Source of the DNA: Liolophura sinensis
Lineage: Eukaryota > Mollusca > Polyplacophora > Chitonida > Chitonidae
Assembly (NCBI RefSeq): GCF_032854445.1
Contig: NW_027018214.1
Location: 1-56,165, forward strand
Direction of reading: 5' to 3'
DNA length: 56,165 nt
In this document: piece after piece, positions 1-11,170 of the stretch
Layout of the letters: each line of letters starts with the position of its first letter
How positions within the stretch are numbered: the stretch's first letter is position 1
Position numbers and translations under genes: made by a program
Notes under the pieces: generated by a model
Told to the model about the DNA's origin: nothing
Database searches by the model: none
The model's input: only the letters and a program-made list of their open reading frames with translations

Positions 1-2200
1 GGCACATAACTTATAATGAAAAGTTGAATATAGTAATGACCAGTCGCGATTGTACATAGTTAATGTAGCCGATTTCAATTAGAAAAAATACCAGGCAAAA
101 ATCCAAAAGTAGAAAAACTGTTCCAATGCTGCTGGTAAGAAGCTAATCCGACGTATCTTTTGACGAGAAATCGAATGGTGCAAACCGCGTTGCTCTCCGA
201 CCAATACTTTTGGCTGTAGCCACAAATGAATAATCATTGATGTCAAGATCACGTGCCCAGCAACGGCTCTTACTCCATGGAAACCAAGGAAATTTGCAAT
301 TTTTCAACAGCTGGAGATGCCTGGCCCAATTGCGCATCTTTTGGCACCTTATTGATGTGGGTCAGTGTTCAATTGTACTTTTTACAGCGGACTGTATCAA
401 GTACCTTGTGTTTTTTTTATATACAAATGGTGTGGTTTTTCTACATGTAGATAAAGACATTGAGTTTGTCTTCGACTTAGAAGTAAGACAACTGCTGGGT
501 GAGTTAAATGGGCTTGGCCCAAAGATTTGACGTCGTCTGGGCTACCGAAGGGCACATAACTTATAATGAAAAGTTGAATATAGTAATGACCAGTCGCGAT
601 TGTACATAGTTAATGTAGCCGATTTCAATTCGCAAAAATACCAGGCAAAAATCCAAAAGTGGAAAAACTGTTCCAATGCTGCTGGTAAGAGGCTAATCCG
701 ACGTATTTTTTGACGAGAAATCGAATGGTGCGAACCGCGTTGCTCTCCGACCAATACTTTTGGCTGTAGCCACAAATGAATAATCATTGATGTCAAGATC
801 ACGTGCCCAGCAACGGCTCTTACTCCATGGAAACCAAGGAAATTTGCAATTTTTCAACAGCTGGAGATGCCTGGCCCAATTGCGCATCTTTTGGCACCTT
901 ATTGATGTGGGTCAGTGTTCAATTGTACTTTTTACAGCGGACTGTATCAAGTACCTTGTGTTTTTTTTATATACAAATGGTGTGGTTTTTCTACATGTAG
1001 ATAAAGACATTGAGTTTGTCTTCGACTTAGAAGTAAGACAACTGCTGGGTGAGTTAAATGGGCTTGGCCCAAAGATTTGATGTCGTCTGGGCTACCGAAG
1101 GGCACATAACTTATAATGAAAAGTTGAATATAGTAATGACCAGTCGCGATTGTACATAGTTAATGTAGCTGATTTCAATTCGCAAAAAGACCAGGCAAAA
1201 ATCCAAAAGTAGAAAAACTGTTCCAATGCTGCTGGTAAGAGGCTAATCCGACGTATCTTTTGACGAGAAATCGAATGGTGCAAACCGCGTTGCTCTCCGA
1301 CCAATACTTTTGGCTGTAGCCACAAATGAATAATCATTGATGTCAAGATCACGTGCCCAGCAACGGCTCTTACTCCATGGAAACCAAGGAAATTTGCAAT
1401 TTTTCAACAGCTGGAGATGCCTGGCCCAATTGCGCATCTTTTGGCACCTTATTGATGTGGGTCAATGTTCAATTGTACTTTTTACAGCGGACTGTATCAA
1501 GTACCTTGTGTTTTTTTTATATACAAATGGTGTGGTTTTTCTACATGTAGATAAAGACATTGAGTTTGTCTTCGACTTAGAAGTAAGACAACTGCTGGGT
1601 GAGTTAAATGGGCTTGGCCCAAAGATTTGACGTCGTCTGGGCTACCGAAGGGCACATAACTTATAATGAAAAGTTGAATATAGTAATGACCAGTCGCGAT
1701 TGTACATAGTTAATGTAGCCGATTTCAATTCGCAAAAATACCAGGCAAAAATCCAAAAGTGGAAAAACTGTTCCAATGCTGCTGGTAAGAGGCTAATCCG
1801 ACGTATTTTTTGACGAGAAATCGAATGGTGCAAACCGCGTTGCTCTCCGACCAATACTTTTGGCTGTAGCCACAAATGAATAATCATTGATGTCAAGATC
1901 ACGTGCCCAGCAACGGCTCTTACTCCATGGAAACCAAGGAAATTTGCAATTTTTCAACAGCTGGAGATGCCTGGCCCAATTGCGCATCTTTTGGCACCTT
2001 ATTGATGTGGGTCAGTGTTCAATTGTACTTTTTACAGCGGACTGTATCAAGTACCTTGTGTTTTTTTTATATACAAATGGTGTTGTTTTTCTACATGTAG
2101 ATAAAGACATTGAGTTTGTCTTCGACTTAGAAGTAAGACAACTGCTGGGTGAGTTAAATGGGCTTGGCCCAAAGATTTGACGTCGTCTGGGCTACCGAAG
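1..2200 (+). repeat. Units m1-m4: alternating dimers (~1100 bp)
   Basis: Units start at 1, 551, 1101 and 1651. m1 and m3 share 'agtagaaaaac' and 'gtatcttttg'. m2 and m4 share 'cgcaaaaata', 'agtggaaaaac' and 'gtattttttg'. The alternation gives a local period of about 1100 bp. All four carry 'acaactgctg' near the 3' end, a left-end hallmark that alternates with 'acatttgctg' further on. Private changes include GATGTC instead of GACGTC at the end of m2 and 'gtcaatgttc' in m3. m4 has 'tgttgttttt' at 2081, which recurs at 5383 and marks the left part of the following 3302-bp duplication. Confidence 0.8.
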
Positions 2201-4340
2201 GGCACATAACTTATAATGAAAAGTTGAATATAGTAATGACCAGTCGCGATTGTACATAGTTAATGTAGCCGATTTCAATTAGAAAAAATACCAGGTAAAA
2301 ATCCAAAAGTAGAAAAACTGTTCCAATGCTGCTGGTAAGAGGCTAATCCGACGTATCTTTTGACGAGAAATCGAATGGTGCAAACCGCGTTGCTCTCCGA
2401 CCAATACTTTTGGCTGTAGCCACAAATGAATAATCATTGATGTCAAGATCACGTGCCCAGCAACGGCTCTTACTCCATGGAAACCAAGGAAATTTGCAAT
2501 TTTTCAACAGCTGGAGATGCCTGGCCCAATTGCGCATCTTTTGGCACCTTATTGATGTGGGTCAGTGTTCAACTGTACTTTTTACAGCGGACTGTATCAA
2601 GTACCTTGTGTTTTTTTTATATACAAATGGTGTGGTTTTTCTACATGTAGATAAAGACATTGAGTTTGTCTTCGACTTAGAAGTAAGACATTTGCTGGGT
2701 GAGTTAAATGGGCTTGGCCCAAAGATTTGACGTCGTCTGGGCTACCGAAGGGCACATAACTTATAATGAAAAGTTGAATATAGTAATGACCAGTCGCGAT
2801 TGTACATAGTTAATGTAGCCGATTTCAATTCGCAAAAAGACCAGGCAAAAATCCAAAAGTAGAAAAACTGTTCCAATGCTGCTGGTAAGAGGCTAATCCG
2901 ACGTATTTTTTGATGAGAAATCGAATGGTGCCTACCGCGTTGCTCTCCGACCAATACTTTTGGCTGTAGCCACAAATGAATAATCATTGATGTCAAGATC
3001 ACGTGCCCAGCAACGGCTCTTACTCCATGGAAACCAAGGAAATTTGCAATTTTTCAACAGCTGGAGATGCCTGGCCCAATTGCGCATCTTTTGGCACCTT
3101 ATTGATGTGGGTCAGTGTTCAATTGTACTTTTTACAGCGGACTGTATCAAGTACCTTGTGTTTTTTTTTGTATACAAATGGTGTGGTTTTTCTACATGTA
3201 GATAAAGACATTGAGTTTGTCTTCGACTTAGAAGTAAGACAACTGCTGGGTGAGTTAAATGGGCTTGGCCCAAAGATTTGACGTCGTCTGGGCTACCGAA
3301 GGGCACATAACTTATAATGAAAAGTTGAATATAGTAATGACCAGTCGCGATTGTACATAGTTAATGTAGCCGATTTCAATTCGCAAAAAGACCAGGCAAA
3401 AATCCAAAAGTAGAAAAACTGTTCCAATGCTGCTGGTAAGAGGCTAATCCGACGTATTTTTTGACGAGAAATCGAATGGTGCAAACCACGTTGCTCTCCG
3501 ACCAATACTTTTGGCTGTAGCCACAAATGAATAATCATTGATGTCAAGATCACGTGCCCAGCAACGGCTCTTACTCCATGGAAACCAAGGAAATTTGCAA
3601 TTTTTCAACAGCTGGAGATGCCTGGCCCAATTGCGCATCTTTTGGCACCTTATTGATGTGGGTCAGTGTTCAATTGTACTTTTTACAGCGGACTGTATCA
3701 AGTACCTTGTGTTTTTTTTGTATACAAATGGTGTGGTTTTTCTACATGTAGATAAAGACATTGAGTTTGTCTTCGACTTAGAAGTAAGACATTTGCTGGG
3801 TGAGTTAAATGGGCTTGGCCCAAAGATTTGACGTCGTCTGGGCTACCGAAGGGCACATAACTTATAATGAAAAGTTGAATATAGTAATGACCAGTCGCGA
3901 TTGTACATAGTTAATGTAGCCGATTTCAATTAGAAAAAATACCAGGCAAAAATCCAAAAGTGGAAAAACTGTTCCAATGCTGCTGGTAAGAGGCTAATCC
4001 GACGTATTTTTTGACGAGAAATCGAATGGTGCAAACCGCGTTGCTCTCCGACCAATACTTTTGGCTGTAGCCACAAATGAATAATCATTGATGTCAAGAT
4101 CACGTGCCCAGCAACGGCTCTTACTCCATGGAAACCAAGGAAATTTGCAATTTTTCAACAGCTGGAGATGCCTGGCCCAATTGCGCATCTTTTGGCACCT
4201 TATTGATGTGGGTCAGTGTTCAATTGTACTTTTTACAGCGGACTGTATCAAGTACCTTGTGTTTTTTTTATATACAAATGGTGTGGTTTTTCTACATGTA
4301 GATAAAGACATTGAGTTTGTCTTCGACTTAGAAGTAAGAC
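2080..4340 (+). repeat. Domain A, 6-mer HOR (3302 bp), copy 1 (end of m4 to m8)
   Basis: Units m5-m8 start at 2201, 2751, 3302 and 3852. Their diagnostic variants recur exactly 3302 bp later: 'tgttgttttt' (2081), 'tcaactgtac' (m5), 'tgcctaccgcg' with a T9-gtatac tract (m6), 'aaaccacg' with T8-gtatac (m7), and 'agaaaaaata' with 'agtggaaaa' (m8). The match stops in the last 60 bp of m8, where this copy has 'catttgctg' and the partner has 'caactgctg'. The left limit lies between about 1910 and 2080, because m4 has CACGTG where m10 has CAGGTG. Private differences include 'caggtaaaa' in m5 and 'gatgag' in m6, so the copies are close but not identical. Confidence 0.85.
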
Positions 4341-5381
4341 ATTTGCTGGGTGAGTTAAATGGGCTTGGCCCAAAGATTTGACGTCGTCTGGGCTACCGAA
4401 GGGCACATAACTTATAATGAAAAGTTGAATATAGTAATGACCAGTCGCGATTGTACATAGTTAATGTAGCCGATTTCAATTAGAAAAAATACCAGGCAAA
4501 AATCCAAAAGTGGAAAAACTGTTCCAATGCTGGTGGTAAGAAACTAATCCGACGTATTTTTTGATGAGAAATCGAATGGTGCAAACCGCGTTGCTCTCCG
4601 ACCAATACTTTTGGCTGTAGCCACAAATGAATAATCATTGATGTCAAGATCACGTGCCCAGCAACGGCTCTTACTCCATGGAAACCAAGGAAATTTGCAA
4701 TTTTTCAACAGCTGGAGATGCCTGGCCCAATTTGCGCATCTTTTGGCACCTTATTGATGTGGGTCAGTGTTCAATTGTACTTTTTACAGCGGACTGTATC
4801 AAGTACCTTGTGTTTTTTTTATATACAAATGGTGTGGTTTTTCTACATGTAGATAAAGACATTGAGTTTGTCTTCGACTTAGAAGTAAGACATTTGCTGG
4901 GTGAGTTAAATGGGCTTGGCCCAAAGATTTGACGTCGTCTGGGCTACCGAAGGGCACATAACTTATAATGAAAAGTTGAATATAGTAATGACCAGTCGCG
5001 ATTGTACATAGTTAATGTAGCCGATTTCAATTCGCAAAAAGACCAGGCAAAAATCCAAAAGTAGAAAAACTGTTCCAATGCTGCTGGTAAGAGGCTAATC
5101 CGACGTATCTTTCGACGAGAAATCGAATGGTGCAAACCGCGTTGCTCTCCGACCAATACTTTTGGCTGTAGCCACAAATGAATAATCATTGATGTCAAGA
5201 TCAGGTGCCCAGCAACGGCTCTTACTCCATGGAAACCAAGGAAATTTGCAATTTTTCAACAGCTGGAGATGCCTGGCCCAATTGCGCATCTTTTGGCACC
5301 TTATTGATGTGGGTCAGTGTTCAATTGTACTTTTTACAGCGGACTGTATCAAGTACCTTGTGTTTTTTTTATATACAAATG
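4341..5381 (+). repeat. Units m8 tail, m9 and first part of m10, not duplicated
   Basis: This is the part of the 3302-bp unit present once. m9 (4402-4952) is 551 bp because of an extra T in 'caatttgcgc', and it carries 'gctggtggtaagaaact' and 'gatgag', not seen together elsewhere. m10 starts at 4953, has 'gtatctttcgacg' and loses the CACGTG palindrome ('caggtgccc' at 5203-5211). The same CAGGTG change appears once more in m16 (8254-8803), about 3.3 kb downstream, a trace of the same 6-unit spacing. Confidence 0.75.
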
Positions 5382-7642
5382 GTGTTGTTTTTCTACATGT
5401 AGATAAAGACATTGAGTTTGTCTTCGACTTAGAAGTAAGACAACTGCTGGGTGAGTTAAATGGGCTTGGCCCAAAGATTTGACGTCGTCTGGGCTACCGA
5501 AGGGCACATAACTTATAATGAAAAGTTGAATATAGTAATGACCAGTCGCGATTGTACATAGTTAATGTAGCCGATTTCAATTAGAAAAAATACCAGGCAA
5601 AAATCCAAAAGTAGAAAAACTGTTCCAATGCTGCTGGTAAGAGGCTAATCCGACGTATCTTTTGACGAGAAATCGAATGGTGCAAACCGCGTTGCTCTCC
5701 GACCAATACTTTTGGCTGTAGCCACGAATGAATAATCATTGATGTCAAGATCACGTGCCCAGCAACGGCTCTTACTCCATGGAAACCAAGGAAATTTGCA
5801 ATTTTTCAACAGCTGGAGATGCCTGGCCCAATTGCGCATCTTTTGGCACCTTATTGATGTGGGTCAGTGTTCAACTGTACTTTTTACAGCGGACTGTATC
5901 AAGTACCTTGTGTTTTTTTTATATACAAATGGTGTGGTTTTTCTACATGTAGATAAAGACATTGAGTTTGTCTTCGACTTAGAAGTAAGACATTTGCTGG
6001 GTGAGTTAAATGGGCTTGGCCCAAAGATTTGACGTCGTCTGGGCTACCGAAGGGCACATAACTTATAATGAAAAGTTGAATATAGTAATGACCAGTCGCG
6101 ATTGTACATAGTTAATGTAGCCGATTTCAATTCGCAAAAAGACCAGGCAAAAATCCAAAAGTAGAAAAACTGTTCCAATGCTGCTGGTAAGAGGCTAATC
6201 CGACGTATTTTTTGACGAGAAATCGAATGGTGCCTACCGCGTTGCTCTCCGACCAATACTTTTGGCTGTAGCCACAAATGAATAATCATTGATATCAAGA
6301 TCACGTGCCCAGCAACGGCTCTTACTCCATGGAAACCAAGGAAATTTGCAATTTTTCAACAGCTGGAGATGCCTGGCCCAATTGCGCATCTTTTGGCACC
6401 TTATTGATGTGGGTCAGTGTTCAATTGTACTTTTTACAGCGGACTGTATCAAGTACCTTGTGTTTTTTTTTGTATACAAATGGTGTGGTTTTTCTACATG
6501 TAGATAAAGACATTGAGTTTGTCTTCGACTTAGAAGTAAGACAACTGCTGGGTGAGTTAAATGGGCTTGGCCCAAAGATTTGACGTCGTCTGGGCTACCG
6601 AAGGGCACATAACTTATAATGAAAAGTTGAATATAGTAATGACCAGTCGCGATTGTACATAGTTAATGTAGCCGATTTCAATTCGCAAAAAGACCAGGCA
6701 AAAATCCAAAAGTAGAAAAACTGTTCCAATGCTGCTGGTAAGAGGCTAATCCGACGTATTTTTTGACGAGAAATCGAATGGTGCAAACCACGTTGCTCTC
6801 CGACCAATACTTTTGGCTGTAGCCACAAATGAATAATCATTGATGTCAAGATCACGTGCCCAGCAACGGCTCTTACTCCATGGAAACCAAGGAAATTTGC
6901 AATTTTTCAACAGCTGGAGATGCCTGGCCCAATTGCGCATCTTTTGGCACCTTATTGATGTGGGTCAGTGTTCAATTGTACTTTTTACAGCGGACTGTAT
7001 CAAGTACCTTGTGTTTTTTTTGTATACAAATGGTGTGGTTTTTCTACATGTAGATAAAGACATTGAGTTTGTCTTCGACTTAGAAGTAAGACATTTGCTG
7101 GGTGAGTTAAATGGGCTTGGCCCAAAGATTTGACGTCGTCTGGGCTACCGAAGGGCACATAACTTATAATGAAAAGTTGAATATAGTAATGACCAGTCGC
7201 GATTGTACATAGTTAATGTAGCCGATTTCAATTAGAAAAAATACCAGGCAAAAATCCAAAAGTGGAAAAACTGTTCCAATGCTGCTGGTAAGAGGCTAAT
7301 CCGACGTATTTTTTGACGAGAAATCGAATGGTGCAAACCGCGTTGCTCTCCGACCAATACTTTTGGCTGTAGCCACAAATGAATAATCATTGATGTCAAG
7401 ATCACGTGCCCAGCAACGGCTCTTACTCCATGGAAACCAAGGAAATTTGCAATTTTTCAACAGCTGGAGATGCCTGGCCCAATTGCGCATCTTTTGGCAC
7501 CTTATTGATGTGGGTCAGTGTTCAATTGTACTTTTTACAGCGGACTGTATCAAGTACCTTGTGTTTTTTTTATATACAAATGGTGTGGTTTTTCTACATG
7601 TAGATAAAGACATTGAGTTTGTCTTCGACTTAGAAGTAAGAC
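5382..7642 (+). repeat. Domain A, 6-mer HOR (3302 bp), copy 2 (end of m10 to m14)
   Basis: Units m11-m14 start at 5503, 6053, 6604 and 7154. They repeat the variant order of m5-m8 at a constant distance of 3302 bp, including the T9-gtatac tract in m12 and 'aaaccacg' in m13. Private changes are 'cacgaatg' in m11 and 'gatatcaag' in m12. m14 leaves the pattern at its 3' end with 'caactgctg', so a recombination point lies near 7640. The domain is therefore an incomplete tandem duplication: about 2.26 kb of the 3.3-kb unit is present twice. Confidence 0.85.
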
Positions 7643-7703
7643 AACTGCTGGGTGAGTTAAATGGGCTTGGCCCAAAGATTTGACGTCGTCTGGGCTACCG
7701 AAG

Positions 7704-9904
7704 GGCACATAACTTATAATGAAAAGTTGAATATAGTAATGACCAGTCGCGATTGTACATAGTTAATGTAGCCGATTTCAATTCGCAAAAAGACCAGGCA
7801 AAAATCCAAAAGTAAAAAAACTGTTCCAATGCTGCTGGTAAGAGGCTAATCCGACGTATTTTTTGACGAGAAATCGAATGGTGCAAACCGCGTTGCTCTC
7901 CGACCAATACTTTTGGCTGTAGCCACAAATGAATAATCATTGATGTCAAGATCACGTGCCCAGCAACGGCTCTTACTCCATGGAAACCAAGGAAATTTGC
8001 AATTTTTCAACAGCTGGAGATGCCTGGCCCAATTGCGCATCTTTTGGCACCTTATTGATGTGGGTCAGTGTTCAATTGTACTTTTTACGGCGGACTGTAT
8101 CAAGTACCTTGTGTTTTTTTTATATACAAATGGTGTGGTTTTTCTACATGTAGATAAAGACATTGAGTTTGTCTTCGACTTAGAAGTAAGACATTTGCTG
8201 GGTAAGTTAAATGGGCTTGGCCCAAAGATTTGACGTCGTCTGGGCTACCGAAGGGCACATAACTTATAATGAAAAGTTGAATATAGTAATGACCAGTCGC
8301 GATTGTACATAGTTAATGTAGCCGATTTCAATTAGAAAAAATACCAGGCAAAAATCCAAAAGTGGAAAAACTGTTCCAATGCTGCTGGTAAGAGGCTAAT
8401 CCGACGTATTTTTTGACGAGAAATCGAATGGTGCAAACCGCGTTGCTCTCCGACCAATACTTTTGGCTGTAGCCACAAATGAATAATCATTGATGTCAAG
8501 ATCAGGTGCCCAGCAACGGCTCTTACTCCATGGAAACCAAGGAAATTTGCAATTTTTCAACAGCTGGAGATGCCTGGCCCAATTGCGCATCTTTTGGCAC
8601 CTTATTGATGTGGGTCAGTGTTCAATTGTACTTTTTACAGCGGACTGTATCAAGTACCTTGTGTTTTTTTTGTATACAAATGGTGTGGTTTTTCTACATG
8701 TAGATAAAGACATTGAGTTTGTCTTCGACTTAGAAGTAAGACAACTGCTGGGTGAGTTAAATGGGCTTGGCCCAAAGATTTGACGTCGTCTGGGCTACCG
8801 AAGGGCACATAACTTATAATGAAAAGTTGAATATAGTAATGACCAGTCGCGATTGTACATAGTTAATGTAGCCGATTTCAATTCGCAAAAAGACCAGGCA
8901 AAAATCCAAAAGTAGAAAAACTGTTCCAATGCTGCTGGTAAGAGGCTAATCCGACGTATTTTTTGACGAGAAATCGAATGGTGCAAACCACGTTGCTCTC
9001 CGACCAATACTTTTGGCTGTAGCCACAAATGAATAATCATTGATGTCAAGATCACGTGCCCAGCAACGGCTCTTACTCCATGGAAACCAAGGAAATTTGC
9101 AATTTTTCAACAGCTGGAGATGCCTGGCCCAATTGCGCATCTTTTGGCACCTTATTGATGTGGGTCAGTGTTCAATTGTACTTTTTACAGCGGACTGTAT
9201 CAAGTACCTTGTGTTTTTTTTATATACAAATGGTGTGGTTTTTCTACATGTTGATAAAGACATTGAGTTTGTCTTCGACTTAGAAGTAAGACATTTGCTG
9301 GGTGAGTTAAATGGGCTTGGCCCAAAGGTTTGACGTCGTCTGGGCTACCGAAGGGCACATAACTTATAATGAAAGGTTGAATATAGTAATGACCAGTCGC
9401 GATTGTACATAGTTAATGTAGCCGATTTCAATTAGAAAAAATACCAGGCAAAAATCCAAAAGTGGAAAAACTGTTCCAATGCTGCTGGTAAGAGGCTAAT
9501 CCGACGTATTTTTTGACGAGAAATCGAATGGTGCAAACCGCGTTGCTCTCCGACCAATACTTTTGGCTGTAGCCACAAATGAATAATCATTGATGCCAAG
9601 ATCACGTGCCCAGCAACGGCTCTTACTCCATGGAAACCAAGGAAATTTGCAATTTTTCAACAGCTGGAGATGCCTGGCCCAATTGCGCATCTTTTGGCAC
9701 CACCTTATTGATGTGGGTCAGTGTTCAATTGTACTTTTTACAGCGCACTGTATCAAGTACCTTGTGTTTTTTTATATACAAATGGTGTGGTTTTTCTACA
9801 TGTAGATAAAGACATTGAGTTTATCTTCGACTAGAAGTAAGACAACTCCTGGCGAGTTAAATGGGGCTTGGCCCAAAGATTTGACGTCGTCTGGGCTACC
9901 GAAG
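7704..9904 (+). repeat. Units m15-m18: dimeric segment
   Basis: Units start at 7704, 8254, 8804 and 9354. From m13 to m18 two unit types alternate. Odd units have 'cgcaaaaagacc', 'agtagaaaa' and 'catttgctg' (m15 has 'agtaaaaaaac'). Even units have 'agaaaaaatacc', 'agtggaaaa' and 'caactgctg'. m18 is the last unit in the window with the 'agaaaaaata' variant. m18 is itself a hybrid: its 3' part has 'gcgcactg', 'tttatcttc' and 'caactcctgg', which are markers of m24 and m30 in the next domain. m17 has 'catgttgat', which destroys the CTACATGTAG palindrome there. Confidence 0.8.
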
Positions 9905-11170
9905 GGCACATAAACTTATAATGAAAAGTTGAATATAGTAATGACCAGTCGCGATTGTACATAAGTTAATGTAGCCGATTTCAATTCGCAAAAAGACCAG
10001 GCAAAAATCCAAAAGTAGAAAAACTGTTCCAATGCTGTTGGTAAGAGGCTAATCCGACGTATTTTTTGACGAGGAAATCGAATGGTGCAAACCGCGTTGC
10101 TCTCCGACCAATACTTTTGGCTGTAGCCACAAATGAATAATCATTGATGTCAAGATCACGTGCCCAGCAACGGCTCTTACTCCATGGAAACCAAGGAAAT
10201 TTGCAATTTTTCAACAGCTGGAGATGTCTGGCCCAATTGCGCATCTTTTGGCACCTTATTGATGTGGGTCAGTGTTCAATTGTACTTTTTACAGCGGACT
10301 GTATCAAGTACCTTGTGTTTTTTTTATATACAAATGGTGTGGTTTTTCTACATGTAGATAAAGACATTGAGTTTGTCTTCGACTTAGAAGTAAGACATTT
10401 GCTGGGTGAGTTAAATGGGCTTGGCCCAAAGATTTGACGTCGTCTGTGCTACCGAAGGGCACATAACTTATAATGAAAAGTTGAATATAGTAATGACCAG
10501 TCGCGATTGTACATAGTTAATGTAGCCGATTTCAATTCGCAAAAAGACCAGGCAAAAATCCAAAAGTGGAAAAACCGTTCCAATGGTGCTGGTAAGAGGC
10601 TAATCCGACGTATTTTTTGACGAGAAATCGAATGGTGCAAACCGCGTTGCTCTCCGACCAATACTTTTGGCTGTAGCCACAAATGAATAATCATTGATGT
10701 CAAGATCACGTGCCCAGCAACGGCTCTTACTCCATGGAAACCAAGGAAATTTGCAATTTTTCAACAGCTGGAGATGCCTGGCCCAATTGCGCATCTTTTG
10801 GCACCTTATTGATGTGGGTCAGTGTTCAATTGTACTTTTTACAGCGGACTGTATCAAGTACCTTGTGTTTTTTTATATACAAATGGTGTGGTTTTTCTAC
10901 ATGTAGATAAAGACATTGAGTTTGTCTTCGACTTAGAAGTAAGACATTTGCTGGGTGAGTTAAATGGGCTTGCCCAAAGATTTGACGTCGTCTGGGCTAC
11001 CGAAGGGCACATAACTTATAATGAAAAGTTGAATATAGTAATGACCAGTCGCGATTGTACATAGTTAATGTAGCCGATTTCAATTCGCAAAAAGACCAGG
11101 CAAAAATCCAAAAGTAGAAAAACTGTTCCAATGCTGTTGGTAAGAGGCTAATCCGACGTATTTTTGACGA
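9695..11170 (+). other. Indel-rich stretch, possible low-quality consensus
   Basis: Between the middle of m18 and the first part of m21 there are many one-base length changes absent from the equivalent units 3.3 kb away. Examples: 'ggcaccacc' (extra 3 bp, 9697-9705), 'gactagaag' (one base lost), 'cctggcgag' (one G lost), 'atggggctt' (one G gained), 'cataaactt' and 'acataagtt' (one A gained each), 'gaggaaatcg' (one G gained), 'cttgcccaaag' (one G lost) and 'gtatttttgacg' (one T lost). Substitutions at diagnostic sites stay consistent with the sister copy. This points to consensus error in a repeat rather than real divergence, but real decay cannot be excluded. Confidence 0.6.
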
